Translations under genes and position numbers: made by a program
The notes under the pieces: model-generated
The model's input: only the letters and a program-made list of their open reading frames with translations
Database searches by the model: none
Told to the model about the DNA's origin: nothing
Source: Dama dama
Taxonomy: Eukaryota; Chordata; Mammalia; Artiodactyla; Cervidae
Length of the DNA: 64,000 bases
Direction: 5' to 3'
Assembly: GCF_033118175.1 (NCBI RefSeq)
Contig: NC_083695.1
Coordinates: 32,195,607-32,259,606, forward strand
Part shown: in pieces, positions 1-12,274 of the stretch
Layout: every line of letters starts with the position of its first letter
Numbering within the stretch: position 1 is the stretch's first letter

Positions 1-477
1 ATGACCCAGCACACTTCCTTAAGTAGATATATACCCAAGAGGAATTTAAATGTTGTCTGTTCAAAAATTTGTAGACAAATGTTCACAGCATTAGTCATAA
101 TATCCAAAGAGTGGAAACAAATATTCTTCAACTGATAAATAAAATGTGGTATATCCAACAAGAGAGTATTATTCAGACACGAAAAAGCATGAAGTACTGA
201 TTCATGCTACAACACATATATAGCTTAAAAACATTGTTAAGTGAAATAACCCAAATATACCAAGCCACATATTGTATTACTCCATTTACATGAAATATCT
301 AGAATAGGCAAATTGATAGAAAGTAGAGAAGCATTTGCCAGGGGCACTAGAGCAGGGAATGGAGAGTGATTACTTAAATGAGGTTTCTTTTGGTGTGATG
401 AAAATAGTGGTGATGATTGTACAACCATGTAAATACTAAAACCAGGGTAAATTTTATGTTATATGAATAAAAAACAG
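1..477 (+). mobile_element. L1 3'-end fragment, cut by window edge
   Basis: The sequence resembles the end of L1 ORF2 and 3'UTR: ORF2-terminal wording around 'accaca...aatggaatattattc', and 'ctagaataggcaaattgat' near 300. It is old and diverged, and antisense to P4HA1. Confidence 0.75.
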
Positions 478-744
478 AAAGAAAAAATTATTTATGAAAA
501 ACTGTACTAATAAATATTAGTATTACATATTTTTAATTTCCCTAGAAATTTATACTCAACAGTAAGAGTTTTTAATGTTTTGAGAAAAAATTTTAAAGGT
601 CCCAGAACAATTTTAAGTTTTCCCACTGATTATTAAGATCAGTGTACACGGTTTCAGCCTATATATTCACTTTTACAGTCACAAAGTATATTGCAAATTG
701 AATACTCTCTGTACAGTGACAGAAAAATCTCATCTGAAGCATCT

Positions 745-905
745 TTAAAAAAAAACTTTAACTTTTTATTTTGTATTGGAATATAGCCAATTAATAGTGT
801 TGTGATAATTTGAGATGGATAGCAAAGGGACTCAGCCATGCATATACATGTATCCATTCTCCCCCAAACTCCCCTCCCATCCAGGCTGCCACATAACATT
901 GAGGA
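745..905 (-). mobile_element. L1 3'UTR fragment
   Basis: Antisense artiodactyl L1 tail, recognised by ttattttgtattggaatata and 'cagcaaagggactcagccat'. It starts about 55 nt downstream of the exon 11 donor and lies in the gene sense. Confidence 0.7.
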
Positions 906-961
906 GAGTTCTCTATGTGAAGCATCTTTTGAAGAAGTAGAAGAATAATGTGATTACCTAC

Positions 962-1061
962 CTGTAATTCCTCTGCTGTGGAGACATCTAGTCCTGTTAG
1001 ATCTTGGATTCTCATATTAATTCGCGACACCACAGGGTTTTCATAGCCAGACAGCCAGGCA
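962..1061 (-). CDS. P4HA1: P4HA1 exon 11: catalytic domain
   Basis: This 100-nt exon encodes the last base of Ser382 and residues 383-415 (AWLSGYENPVVSRINMRIQD, then LTGLDVSTAEELQ). It leads into the double-stranded beta-helix; the HxD iron ligands follow in the next exon, outside the window. The acceptor is tatttttag and the donor CAG|gtaggt. It is the last P4HA1 exon in the window. Confidence 0.97.
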
Positions 1062-1517
1062 CTAAAAATATGAAGAAAATATTAGTTTTACTGATTAAGT
1101 TTCAATACATAAAGGCCATTTTAAAAGCCATAATATTATGGCTTTATCTATAAGCATTTAGTTGATTTGTTGCTTTGATATGATTTTTACTGATGTTAAA
1201 GGATGTTACATTCAACAGCTGGAGGTTGGAAAGGGAAAACATTAATATCATTTATTACAGAGTTTTCATGAAAGCAGGTAGGTTAATGTAGGAAGGCTAT
1301 AAAGGACTTCTACACTGAGAATTTCTTGTTAATTTTGAAAAATATATATATATATCAAACATACATATACATCAAACTGAAAACAACTGTTCCTTTTAGG
1401 TAAGGTATAGAAACTGGCCAGGGTGGAGGTTAGGGATTTTAGCTTGATTTATATAATGCTAATATTTTATAAGGAAAAGAATTCATGTACTGATTGTATA
1501 AATAAAAAAGTTTTTAA
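1062..1517. other. P4HA1 intron 10 sequence, nothing recognised
   Basis: AT-rich, with a short (AT)n run near 1342-1354. No gene or clear repeat was seen. Confidence 0.5.
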
Positions 1518-2228
1518 AAGATAGCCAACACACACAGTAGGATGGCTATAATCAAAAAGATGGACAATAACAAGTGTTGGTGATAATGTGACGTAATCAG
1601 AACCCTCATATATTGCTGGTAGGAATGTAAACTAGTGCGGTCTCTCTGGAAAACACTGGCAGTTCCTCAAATTGTTAAACATACAGTGACCTAGTAATTC
1701 CATGCCTAGGTATGTATATCCAAGAGAAATTAAAATGTGTGTTCATAGCAAAACTTGTGCACAAATGTTCACAGTAGCATTGTTAATGGACAAAAAGTGG
1801 AAATAATCCAAATGTCCATCAACTGATGGACAGATACATAAAATGTAATACATCCATAAGATGGATTATTGTGTCATGAAAAGGAAGTACTAATACATAC
1901 CACAACATGGATGAACCTTGAAACCATTATGCTAAAGATAAATCAGATACAAAAGGTCACCCATTATGATTCTATTTACATGGAATGTCCAGGTAAATCG
2001 ATAGAGACAGTAGATTAGTGGTTGCCAGGGGAAGGGGGAATTAAGGAATGGTTGCTAATGGGTACAGGATTTCCTTTTGGTGGCGAAAATGTTCTGGAAT
2101 TAGATAATGGTGATGACTGCACAGCTAAGAAGACTGAAAACCACTGAACCGTATACTTTAAAGGATGAATTTTATGGTATGGAAACTATAGGTCCATAAA
2201 ATGGTACTGCAAAATTCAACTCTCTCCT
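1518..2228 (+). mobile_element. L1 3' end (old)
   Basis: Contains the conserved end-of-ORF2 order: 'ggatggctataatcaaaaag', 'attgctggtaggaatgtaaa', 'caaatgtccatcaactgatg', then the 3'UTR 'tagattagtggttgccaggg'. Confidence 0.85.
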
Positions 2229-2315
2229 TTATGTATGCTTTTTCCCAGTCTAATAGACTTTTTCTTTCTTCACTTCTCTCATCAAGCTATGGTCCATCAT
2301 TTCTACAGCATCAGC

Positions 2316-2431
2316 AATTTTTTTTAGTAGTGCCATGGCTGCAAGATCTTAGTTTCCCAAACAGGGATTGAACCCATGCCACCTGCAATGGAAGCGTGGT
2401 GTCCTAACCACTGGACCACCAGGGAAGTCCT
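2316..2431 (-). mobile_element. CHR-2-type tRNA-Glu SINE
   Basis: On the minus strand it begins ggacttccctggtggtccag and carries the tRNA-derived box B region (ggttcaatccctg), followed by the CHR-2 tail and an A-run (T-run at 2316). Confidence 0.85.
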
Positions 2432-2599
2432 TCAACAGCATTCTTGATAAAAGCCTAAATTCAACTCTCTGGCAAAAAGACATTCCTGAATGAATTTCTT
2501 TTCTCCAAGCTTATACCTGTATTACCAAATTCTACTGGAGAAAATAACGAAATAAGGCAAATACATTCCACTAAAAATTCATGAACACTAACTCTAAGT

Positions 2600-3270
2600 G
2601 GGCCTTACCCTCTCCTTTATTCTGAACACCAGCCCACCCATGATTCCTTCACTCAGTGGACAACATATCTCCTACTTAGAAGACAAAACAGAAACCATAC
2701 AATCTATTCCTGATACACAGTTCACTCTAGTTCATTCCAGTTCCAAGAGGAGATTTCTCTCCATTATCTGAGGCCAATCCTCTGCCTTAGATTCTATTAT
2801 CTCCTGCCATTTCAGGAATCATGAATCACTGATTAGCCCTTCTCTCTCTTACATAATCAACACCCATTCTCAATAATTCCTCCCACAGCTTTTAACAGGG
2901 CTTAAGACTCTCCCATTAAACAAATGAGCAAAAATTTCAAATTCTTTCCCTCAATTCTTTCTCTCTCCAGCTATCAACTTCTTTCTCCTCCCTCTTCAAG
3001 TCAACCTTTTCAGAGACTCCTCACTTCTCAATCCATTCCAATCTAGCTTTAATCTCTATCACTCCATCAAAACCACTCTTGCTAATATCACCCATATTCC
3101 TACTGTTATTAAATCTAACAAGATTTTCTGATTTTTCTCACAGTTATTTGTTCTTTTAGTAACATTTCACAATGTTCATCCCTCTTGAAACTCTCCTCCT
3201 CACTCATGCATTCTCCAGGTATTCCTTGCTTACTAACTCTTTAGCCTGAAGTCTCCTGTTATCAAGAACA
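2600..3270 (+). mobile_element. L2 LINE relic (reverse-transcriptase part)
   Basis: A diverged match to the L2 RT region, e.g. 'aaaaccactcttgctaatat' and 'cttgaaactctcctcctcac', corresponding to the LLETLSS part after motif A. Recognised by eye from memory, so moderate confidence. Confidence 0.5.
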
Positions 3271-3399
3271 CCTTCACTTTTACCATTTTAGGAAATTATC
3301 AGTCTAATCTTTCACTGTATAGTTTTAAAATTATAAAAGCTTGTTATATTCAACATTATAATATGCTTGTTTATTTAACAAGACTATCACAAATGCTTG

Positions 3400-4250
3400 T
3401 TATATTCAACAAATGGTTCTGGGACACAGGATAACCATGTGCAAAAGAAAGAAGATGAACCCCCTACCTCATTCACATTATAATAAAAAAATTAACTCAG
3501 AAGGGATTAAAGATCTAAATATAAGAGCTAAAATTAAAAAACTTTTTGGAAAAAAAATATGATATATATCTCTGTGACCTTAGATTAGTCATTGCTTTAG
3601 CTATGACATCAAAAGTAGAAACAACAACAACAAAAACAAACAGGACATCATCACAATAAACTGTATTTCAAAAGACATGAATTTCAGAACAGCATTATTC
3701 ATAATAGTCAAAAAGTAGAAATAACTCAAATATCTATCAAAAGATAGATAAAATGTGGCATATCTATACAAAAGAATATTGCTCAACCATACCCTGAAAA
3801 CATGCTAAGCAAAAGAAGCCAGACACTAAAAGGTCACGTATATGATTCCATGTACACAAAATATTCAGGATAGGCAAATCCATTAAAAACAGAAAGTAGA
3901 TTAGTGGTTGCCCAGGGTTGGGGCAGGTAGGGGATTAAGGATTGGGTAGTTATGGCTGAGGAGTGTAAAACTTCTCTTTGGGGTAATAAAAATGTTCTAA
4001 AATTAATTGTGGTGATGGAGGCACAATTCTCTAACTATACTAATAACCACTGACCTATACACTTCAAATGGGTGAACTGTATGGTATATAGTTCAATAAA
4101 GCTTTTTTTTGGCCACACCAAGCAGCTTGCAGGATCTTAGTTTTCCAACCAGGGGCTGAACCCATGCCCCCTGCATTGGGAGCTCGAAGTCTTAACCACT
4201 GAACTGCAAGGCAAGTCCCTCAATAAAGCTATTTTTAAAAGAAATACTTA
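3400..4250 (+). mobile_element. L1 3' end (old), interrupted by a SINE
   Basis: End of ORF2 and 3'UTR (ggatta...caaaagaatattgctcaacc, 'attagtggttgcccagggtt', ending 'gttcaataaagct'). A CHR-2 SINE at 4104-4219 splits it. Confidence 0.8.
4104..4219 (-). mobile_element. CHR-2-type SINE with target-site duplication
   Basis: Minus-strand tRNA-Glu SINE (box B-like ggttcagcccctggttgg). Flanked by the 11-bp direct repeat tcaataaagct (4093-4103 and 4220-4230). Confidence 0.85.
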
Positions 4251-4489
4251 TTATAAAAATTTCAAAGAGTATAAAAGTACATGAAGTCCCTTTCCTAGTC
4301 TCAAAACACTATTAAGAAATAGATATATATCCTCTCAATAGCTTTTCCCTGTGTGTAAACAAACTTACTGAGAGAATTTAAAAAAAAAAAAAAAGAAGAA
4401 TCCACCCTTCAACCTTTCACCTTAACATACACATATACTTTTTTCTCCCTAAAAATACTTCTGACATTTCCTAGTTAATACACATAATG

Positions 4490-5545
4490 CTACCTCATTT
4501 TTTTAAAATTACTGTGGTAAAAAATATACAACATAAAATTAACCATTTTAACCATTTTTAAGAGTGCAATTCAGGGGTGTTAAATACATTCACAAAGTTG
4601 CACAAGCATCACCAACTCTCTATTTCCAAAACTTTTTCTCCATCCCACACTGAAATTCTGTATACTCTGAAACAACAATTTGCCATTTCCTTCTCCTCCC
4701 AGTCCTGGGTAACCTCTAGTCCACTTTTTGTCTGTATGAATTTGCCTATTCTAGATACCTCCTATAAGTGGAATCATACCATATTTGTTCTTTTGTGCCT
4801 GGCTTATTCACTTAGTAAATATCCTCAAGGTTCATCCATGTTACAGCATGTATCAGAATTTCAATCCTTTTAAAGGTTGAATTTATACCACATTTTATTT
4901 ATCCATTCATCCACTAATTGATATTTGGGTTGCCTCTACCTGTTGACTATCATGAATAAGGCTGTTATGAATATGGATGTACAAGTAATCAGTTCGAGAC
5001 CTCTTTTCAATTTGGGGGGATATATACCTAGAAGTGGAATTTCTAGATCATATCATAATCCCATGTTCGACTTTGTGAGGAACTGCCAGCCTGTTTTCCA
5101 CAGCAACTATACCACTTACATTTCAATTCGTCACTTTTTAATTACTGTTTTTTATTTTTAATATTAAAATATCTTTAATTCCAAGATGACCACAAAGGTC
5201 AATAAAGCACTGGTTTAAAAAGTGTGTTTCTAATTTTTCTCTATTACAAACAATATTGTAACAAATATCTGTATACATTTTGCATACTTCTGCAAGTATC
5301 TCTGTAGGATAATTTCCTAGATGTGGAAATACTACATGAGTTCTACATTTTGATAAATGATATCAAATTGCCTTCCAAAAGTATTTGTGACTTATACTTC
5401 TGTCAACTGTTTATGAGTGCCCATTTCATAAAATCCTTGACAGTATCAATCTTTTTAATCTTTGCCAATCTTAGAGGCAAAAATATTTTAATTGTTTACA
5501 TTTTTAAAAAGTTTTAATTTGCACTTCTTGCTATATCATAAACTA
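4490..5545 (-). mobile_element. Old L1M 3'UTR and ORF2 end
   Basis: Antisense L1M landmarks: 'acataaaattaaccatttta', 'gtggaatcataccatatttg', 'atcctcaaggttcatccatg', and further 'ttgccaatcttagaggcaaa' at 5460-5480. Probably two adjoining fragments. Confidence 0.7.
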
Positions 5546-6416
5546 TCTTAATAGAAGGTTTAGAAATTAAGCCTCAGATGAGAGACAGTCACTGATAACC
5601 ACAGCTTTAAAAGAAACTGCTATAGTCACTGCAGAGGAAAATGAGTTCTACATAGGAGGTTATTTCACTTAATTTGACTTTTATATGAAACCTCTCCAAA
5701 ATATAGTAAGATTCTCCTAGGCTGGAGAACACATTTAAAACATTTTACTCATCCCATCCTTAAAAGCAATACTGCTAATCTGTCTTCAGGAACATTATTG
5801 TAGACTTATTGGATAGTTTAAATTAGCTGAGTTGTTTTAATGCTACTAAAAATGACAAGAAAATGATACTGTAATATGTTAACTGTTCTTTAGGATCTAG
5901 AAGTCTTACTCCTACATTAAATTAAATAAATCAGGTATCAACATTCTTCTAGTATTCAGTGCTTTAACTAAGTTAGAATGTAAAATTATAGCATTTACTG
6001 TAACCTGGAAAAAAATCATTTGAAGAACATTCTTTATCTTTTGTACAATTATAATTGAAAATGTCAACTAAGTTATACAGTGTTTTTTCCACAAAAAATA
6101 GTTCAGCACTAGGAGAAAAACAGAACTCTTTTTATGTGTCTTCTTTTTTCATTAATAATTAGATAACCCAAAATATATTTCTTTTGGTCTTAATGACAGG
6201 AACTGAGAGTTAAGTTGTACATGCAGAGTAACATTAATATTTTTTCATTTCTAAAGAGTTTCTGCTGTAAAAAAGTTCATTATCCTTTTAATATATACTT
6301 TAAAAAACATTACTGGAATGCTTTATTTAAGTAAGAAGAAACAGTCTGATGTTGCATGACTATATTTCTAATACTAAGGAACACATGCTCAAGTAAACAG
6401 ACACCATCACTCTGGA
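5546..6416. other. Intron 10 sequence, nothing recognised
   Basis: AT-rich unique-looking sequence; no exon-like ORF or recognised repeat. Confidence 0.5.
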
Positions 6417-6425
6417 GGTTTTTAA

Positions 6426-6618
6426 GTGAAAGTCACTCAGTCATGTCCAACTCTTTGCAACCCCAAGGACTGTACAGTTTGTGGAATTAATTCTCCAGGC
6501 CAGAATACTGGAGTGGGTAGCCTTTCTCTTCCCCAGGTGATCTTCCCAACCCAGGGATCAAACTCAGGTCTCCTGCACTATAGGCAGATTCTTTACCAGC
6601 TGAGATACAAGGGAAGGT
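6426..6618 (-). mobile_element. Bov-tA SINE
   Basis: Minus-strand ruminant SINE: 'agtcactcagtcatgtccaa' at its 3' (BovA) end and 'cccagggatcaaactcaggt' in the tRNA-related part. Confidence 0.9.
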
Positions 6619-7251
6619 TAAGAATGTTACAAAACTGCCAAAAGAAAACATGATTAATGTAATCTGCATACCACTATGTGATTTTTTTAGCAAAGGCAAA
6701 ATATAATTCAGGGCCCAAAGTTACAGAGGGCAAAACTTTCAATAACTCTTCCCTATGTGCTTCACAATTAACAAAAAAAGGCTAATCATCTAGACTTGGA
6801 ATTTATCTAGTCCCTTTGGTTCTCAGTGGGACAATTATACAAAAACACTATAGATCTATCTAGATCTATCCATTTCAGTTATCTCAATCTGAGAACGACT
6901 GTTCTAGCCAATAGAAGGGGATGTTGTTGTTACAAGCTATGCCAATTAAAAAAAAAAAAATGGTATCACTCAAGGCTGTCTGCATTAGCCTCTAAACTGT
7001 AAAAATATTAATACATTTTTACACTCCATTTGCTCCTTTTTAACATGGGATAAATTAAATGTTAAGCATAATAAGATATCATATTATAGGAAATCTGTAT
7101 TTCAAAGTAAAAAATGAAATCACTTCCAAGAAGTGATAGATTCCACCAGAATTAAAGAATACCACACTCAATAAACTGTTTATTTGCATATATTACTTTA
7201 ACTGGACTTATGAACTCATATAACTGCCTTCTCTGAGTAGACAACTGAATG
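6619..7251. other. Intron 10 sequence, nothing recognised
   Basis: Contains a short imperfect tatctagatc duplication near 6852-6872 and an A13 run near 6949. No gene seen. Confidence 0.5.
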
Positions 7252-7476
7252 TGTATGGGCATATGTGTGCTCAGTCACTCAATTGTGTCCAACTCTTTGT
7301 GACCCCACGGACTGTAGCTCACCAGGCTCCTCTATCCATGAAATTTTCTAGGCAAGAAGACTTGGAGTGGGTTGCCATTTCCTTCTCCAAGAGATCTTCC
7401 TGACCCAGGGATCAAACCTGCATCTCTTGTATCTCCTTCATTGACAAATAGATTCTTTTATCACTGCACCACCTAT
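7252..7476 (-). mobile_element. Bov-tA SINE
   Basis: Minus-strand copy ('gtgctcagtcactcaattgt' ... 'cccagggatcaaacctgcat') flanked by the direct repeat aactgaatg (7243-7251 and 7477-7485). It forms an inverted pair with the plus copy 76 bp away. Confidence 0.9.
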
Positions 7477-7552
7477 AACTGAATGATTACCTCTCAAAAA
7501 CTAAAATTCCATTACTTTGATTTAGCCAAACTATTAGCTTCTCCAGTAACAA

Positions 7553-7756
7553 GCTGAGGTGGACCGGTGGTAAAGAATTTGCCTGCCAATGCAGGAGACA
7601 CAGGTTCAATCCCTGAGTTGGGAAGATCCCCTGGAGGAGGAAATGGCAACCCATTCCAGTATTCTTGCCTGGAAAATTTCATGGAGAGAGGAGCCTGGAG
7701 GCTACAGTCTACGAGGTTGCAAAGAGTCAGACACAGCTGAGCACACACACACACAG
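7553..7756 (+). mobile_element. Bov-tA SINE
   Basis: Plus-strand copy: 'ggtggtaaagaatttgcctg', 'gaggaaatggcaacccattc', 'caaagagtcagacacagctg', ending in a short (AC)n. Confidence 0.9.
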
Positions 7757-7770
7757 TAAAACTTTAGGGT

Positions 7771-7799
7771 GTTTTTTTTTTAATATATATATATATATA
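7771..7799. repeat. T-run and (TA)n microsatellite
   Basis: T9 followed by AATATATATATATATATA. A likely polymorphic simple repeat. Confidence 0.9.
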
Positions 7800-7847
7800 C
7801 TGGAAAGACAAAAAATGATTTGCCAAAAGTTCACATGTAGTCAATAA

Positions 7848-9625
7848 AGGAAATATTTTGTTTTTTAAACAGTAGTGGATTTCCACACGTACTCTGCCCA
7901 AAGAAAATTCTATTTGCTAGAACATGAACATATTTTCACTTCCACAGATGATGATGCAATCATTTAGAAATGTCTCAGAATACAGATATTTGAAATTCCC
8001 TTCTGACTCTTTCAAAATACAGATGTTCCCAGAGAAAAAGGGACCTCTTTAACTGACATCAGTACACACAAACTCTTTCTGCTATTTTGCTTTGGAGATG
8101 CCTTCTTCAGAGGTATAAAATATGAAGGAAACATAAAACACTCACTTATTTCACTTGTGAAATCTCTAAATTTCAGATTTACAGTGATGGGTAGAAAATC
8201 TCTCAATAGATATTAAATTTTCAAAATAGTAAAAGCTTTTTATTTGTTAAAATATGAAATGTACTGGACATTTCCAGGAGCAAATTCCTTCCTTGACTAT
8301 TAAGACCTCTCTCTCACTTTAAAGATTTTATTTTTTAAAAAGGGCTGATGAAAATTTTTCCTTTAGAGTAAAAATGAAAACCACTGTGCTATGGAATTCT
8401 TTTTTTACTAGGTTGTTTTGAACACAAACACACACTCATGCTGCATACGTTGCCAAGTCTGCATGAATTTACTGTGGTGTTATTCACTCTTTCAATGTGT
8501 CTAATGTTACTGGCTAAGTATCTTCTGTTGTTAAATATAATATAAAGTATGGCTATACCTTTCTCAAAAATCCAGAGCTATGAAATTATAATATTTTCAA
8601 AAATAAGCTCAGAATGTTTAGAAATATTTAGCTCCAAAGACAGGAAAAAAAGGTTTGGATCACCTTTCCAAGAGTAATTTGACTTTTGGTAAGAGTCCAG
8701 TGACTCTGTGGGCTGAATATTTTGTCAAAAAGTCCATTGTATATATAGAAAATTTCCAAAAATGACTTCGAAAACACTAAGTTCATAAAATTTTGTTTTA
8801 AGTGCTTCCTAAAAACATCCAAATCTGGAGAATTTAGATACTTACTAGCTTTATGACACTTAAAAAAAAAAGCCTAAAACCATGTAATAATCTCTAATAA
8901 AATATATAATGGATTTATATTTTTTAAAAAATAGATGAGCTCTCTTTTTAGACATGAAAAGTTTCTATAAATGGAAAATTAGTGTACTTAACTTCAAATG
9001 AGGGTTAATTATTATACAATGCACAGAAGCATTATAATCATAGTTTAACATGTTTATCCAAATTAATTATTGCAAATCCTTACCTTGTATTAGTACTAAC
9101 AAACATCAAAATCACATTACAGGAATGTGATTGGGGTAAGGGGATAGCTAGTGGTATAGGACAGACAGTATACCAGAATATGTATGTGGGGATGCTGAAG
9201 GTTAATACATAAAGAACATAAAGCTTTGCCTTAAAAAAGTAATTAAGAAAACAAATCAATGCATTCTGTATAGTCTTTATAGTACTTTTGCTATGACTTA
9301 CAGAGCAATGCTATTTTTTGTTTGCCTCCCAAATTAGTTGTTAAAATCTATGTACTCCTTTGCACAATTTATAGCTGACAAATGAAATTTTTCATCCCAA
9401 GAGTTTCAAAAAATTTAATTCTGTCATACTGAAAACAGTGGTAATTTCTGAAAAATGATTATTTTTTTATGTATCCAGTGGACTCTAAATACCATGATTT
9501 TATGCCCATCATCATCCACTTAAGAAAATACATGAATGAAGCATTTTTTAAATGCTTGAAAATTTTACATCAGTCTTCCCTTTTTTTCCTTGAACTTGCA
9601 TTTTCATTCCATTCCTATCTTAAAA
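7848..9625. other. Intron 10 sequence, nothing recognised
   Basis: About 1.8 kb of AT-rich sequence with no recognised repeat and no exon-like frame with splice sites. Confidence 0.5.
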
Positions 9626-9865
9626 CAGTGGTTCTTAACAAGGGTAGAGAGGTAGAATTCCCAGGAATGGTGGTGGAAATTTTGCCTACCAGGAGACATG
9701 TGACAATGTCTGAAGACATTTTTGATTGCCACAACTGGTGACAGAAGGGTGCTGGCGCTCAGCGGGCACTAGAGATGCTGCTAAATATCCTACAAGCCTC
9801 AGGTCAGTCAACAAACAACAATCATCCGATCCAAAATGTCAACAGTGCTGAGGCTGAGAAGCCCT
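9626..9865 (+). mobile_element. hAT-Charlie-type non-autonomous DNA transposon fossil (MER family)
   Basis: Starts with the terminal repeat cagtggttctta and contains 'gtctgaagacatttttgatt' and 'caaaatgtcaacagtgctga', ending gagaagccct, the imperfect inverse of the start. Subfamily not assigned. Confidence 0.8.
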
Positions 9866-10017
9866 CTCCAAGAGGGATATATTTTTATGACTAAAGGCCT
9901 TATTCACCACATTATACTTCTCCACAACAAAATATTTATGTAAACTGATAAATTTCCTGTAACATAAAGGCTTAACTGTTTAAAAAAAAAAAAAAAACAT
10001 GTCTCCTAGAATGGGTT

Positions 10018-10378
10018 ATTACAATGCTTTTGAATTGTGGTGCTGGAGAAGATTCTTGAGAGTCCCTTGGACAGCAATAAAGTCAAATCAATCAATCCTA
10101 AAGGAAATCAACCCTGAATATTCATTGGAAGCTGAAGCTCCAACACTCTGGCCACCTAATGTGAAGAGCCAATTCACTGGAAAAGCCCCTGATGCTGGGA
10201 AAGATTTGAGGGCAAGAAGAAAAGGGGACGGCAGAGGATGAGACGGTAAGATAGCATCACTGACTCAATGGACATGAATTTGAGCAAACTCTGGGAGATA
10301 GTGAAGAGCAGGGAGGCCTGACATGCTGCAGTCCATGGGGTTCCAGAGAGTCGGACATGACTTAGCGACTGAACAACA
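10018..10378 (+). mobile_element. BovB LINE 3' end
   Basis: 5'-truncated BovB: 'gaattgtggtgctggagaag', 'gatgctgggaaagatttgag', and the BovA-like terminus 'gagtcggacatgacttagcg'. Same strand as the large BovB at 42.96-45.98 kb. Confidence 0.93.
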
Positions 10379-11172
10379 GCAATCTAAAGAGCATAATTAA
10401 ACAATCATCATCAAATGTAAAAAATGAAAATATATTAAAATATTCCTAAGGAGATGAAGCTTAGTTTATTTTCAATTAAGTATTATATGTGAATAAAGAT
10501 TACTTGTTGCTACAATGAGATAGAATTCAGCTCAATGACACTTCTATTTCCATGAGAGCTGAGAAACTTTATTTATACAAATAAGTAGATGGAAAAAGAG
10601 TTCTGTTGAAATAACATCATTTATTTTGTGAGCTTCTATTAAGTTATATATAGTTACAAGTTTCATAGTGATCTTTTATTAAAAATTATTTTGGTGACCT
10701 ATCAGCCAATAACTTAAGATTCTCTTAAATATTGTTAAAAACAAAGAATTTGAAACCAACTGACTTACGAGGACTTTCTAGGTAACCTTTCAAGGTGTCA
10801 TTCTCACTACCTATAGCTACTGAGTCACCCTGAGATTTTTAAGCCCCTGCTTTACTACAAATTAAATTAGGCCTTGTTCTATGGAGAGTCTTTGGGAACT
10901 TCTGTTACTTTAATATGAGAACACAACTTCACTTACCAGGTAGGGTGTGTGGGCTATCTCAGCAGGCATTTTAAAACCTAGCAAGTCACTTTGAAAAACC
11001 TCTATCAACTTCCCCATAACCATGTCCATCATGAAAAGTCATGCACAGCTATCAAATACCTATGCCTAATAGCCGAGGTCTTAGAAACCATAAGATGGGT
11101 TTTGTGAAAACTAGACTCTCAAGAAAGAAAATAGTCCAAATATGACTAAAATTCTTCCCATTACTCCCTTAC
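10379..11172. other. P4HA1 intron 10, region next to the exon 10 donor
   Basis: No repeat recognised. The minus-strand hexamer TGCATG at 11045-11040 lies 127 nt past the exon 10 donor, a position typical of Rbfox splicing enhancers. Confidence 0.5.
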
Positions 11173-11243
11173 CTCTTAGATACTCTGTACTGGGCTGTGG
11201 TCAATTTTCCAGTCTCAGGGTCATGTACTGTAGCTCGGCTCAG
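11173..11243 (-). CDS. P4HA1: P4HA1 exon 10 (mutually exclusive with exon 9)
   Basis: This 71-nt exon encodes LSRATVHDPETGKLTTAQYR followed by VSK plus two bases of Ser, the version in the human canonical isoform. The acceptor follows a strong pyrimidine tract (tttctctttttttgtag) and the donor is AAGAG|gtaagg. A UGCAUG lies 127 nt into the downstream intron. It is separated from exon 9 by a 1031-nt intron. Confidence 0.97.
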
Positions 11244-12274
11244 CTACAAAAAAAGAGAAAGGACAAGGGCTTACTCACGTAGCGGGCAATTTGGGGCTTT
11301 TGTTTTGTTTTGCCAAGCCACAGGTGATTGGAAGGGTTCAGATTGGTCTGGATGGTAGGCAATGGTTTCAAATCAGCAGAAACATTTAGAAAAGTGGCGA
11401 TAAGAAAAGCCACGTCCAAATCAAGAAAAAAATGGGTTGACAGATTTTTGTTGCAGATTGTCCTTTCACTTTTTTTTTTTTAAATCATTTGAAGCTGTAT
11501 GTAAATGATTTATAGCACTGGGTTTCACAGGTGCTTTCTCAGATCTAGAAGTTTAATGTTCTCCAAATTATTTGGCAAAAGAATAATTAGTAGTCTCTTT
11601 AAATTCATTTTTTAAAACTCTCACCAAGCTATAACTGTTGTTAAATCTCTCTGGTAAAGTAAAAGGCAACTAAGCTCATAAATAATAGCATTTGGAAGAC
11701 TGAGATCTGAAGCATAACTCTGTTCTTTCCATTGCCAACGTTTAAGTCAGCAAGTTTTTTAAAATAAAAACTCCAACAGGAGAAATACAGATTACTCCAT
11801 AATGACAATGTTATTTTATAAGATGCATGAACAAATGCCAACACAATCATCATGAAGAATGATGTGAATTCACTGCAGCATATTTATGAATATGAGAGAA
11901 CTACATAAACAAAGACTACTCCCAGATTAATCCAGGCTGCTGCCTTTTTTTTTTTTTTCCATCTTTGGCAAGAAAAAAGAAAAAGGAATAAGAAAACAAG
12001 TATTAGGCCAGTTCCTGGACATTTGATTCCTAACCTGAAGAGAGATGAAAAGTATATTAACTCCCTAAAAATAATAGATCAATTAAATATTAAAAACAGA
12101 ACTTCTAGTTAGAGAGAAAGACCTGTGAAACACAAAGCAGTTTTTCCATGCTTAAAAATAGGCGGTGACTTGACTGGAGACTGAAAATGACCTACTTCCC
12201 TTAAATGAATGATTCCTGTAGGATGTACAAAACACTCATTAGAGGGCAAAATATGCAGCATACACATCTCTTAC
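11244..12274. other. P4HA1 intron 9 (between mutually exclusive exons)
   Basis: 1031 nt without recognised transposons. The minus strand has a strong pyrimidine tract before exon 10 and an AGCATG at about 12152-12147 (123 nt past the exon 9 donor). T/A runs occur at 11470-11480 and 11946-11959. Confidence 0.6.

Noticed and set aside
791..1033. Read-through of exon 11 past its donor into an L1 fragment
   Set aside because: The donor CAG|gtaggt at 962 is good and the known protein continues with VANYG, which must come from the next exon outside the window; the intronic frame is chance.
9469..9741. 90-residue plus-strand open frame
   Set aside because: It crosses into a hAT fossil and has no splice context or recognisable domain.
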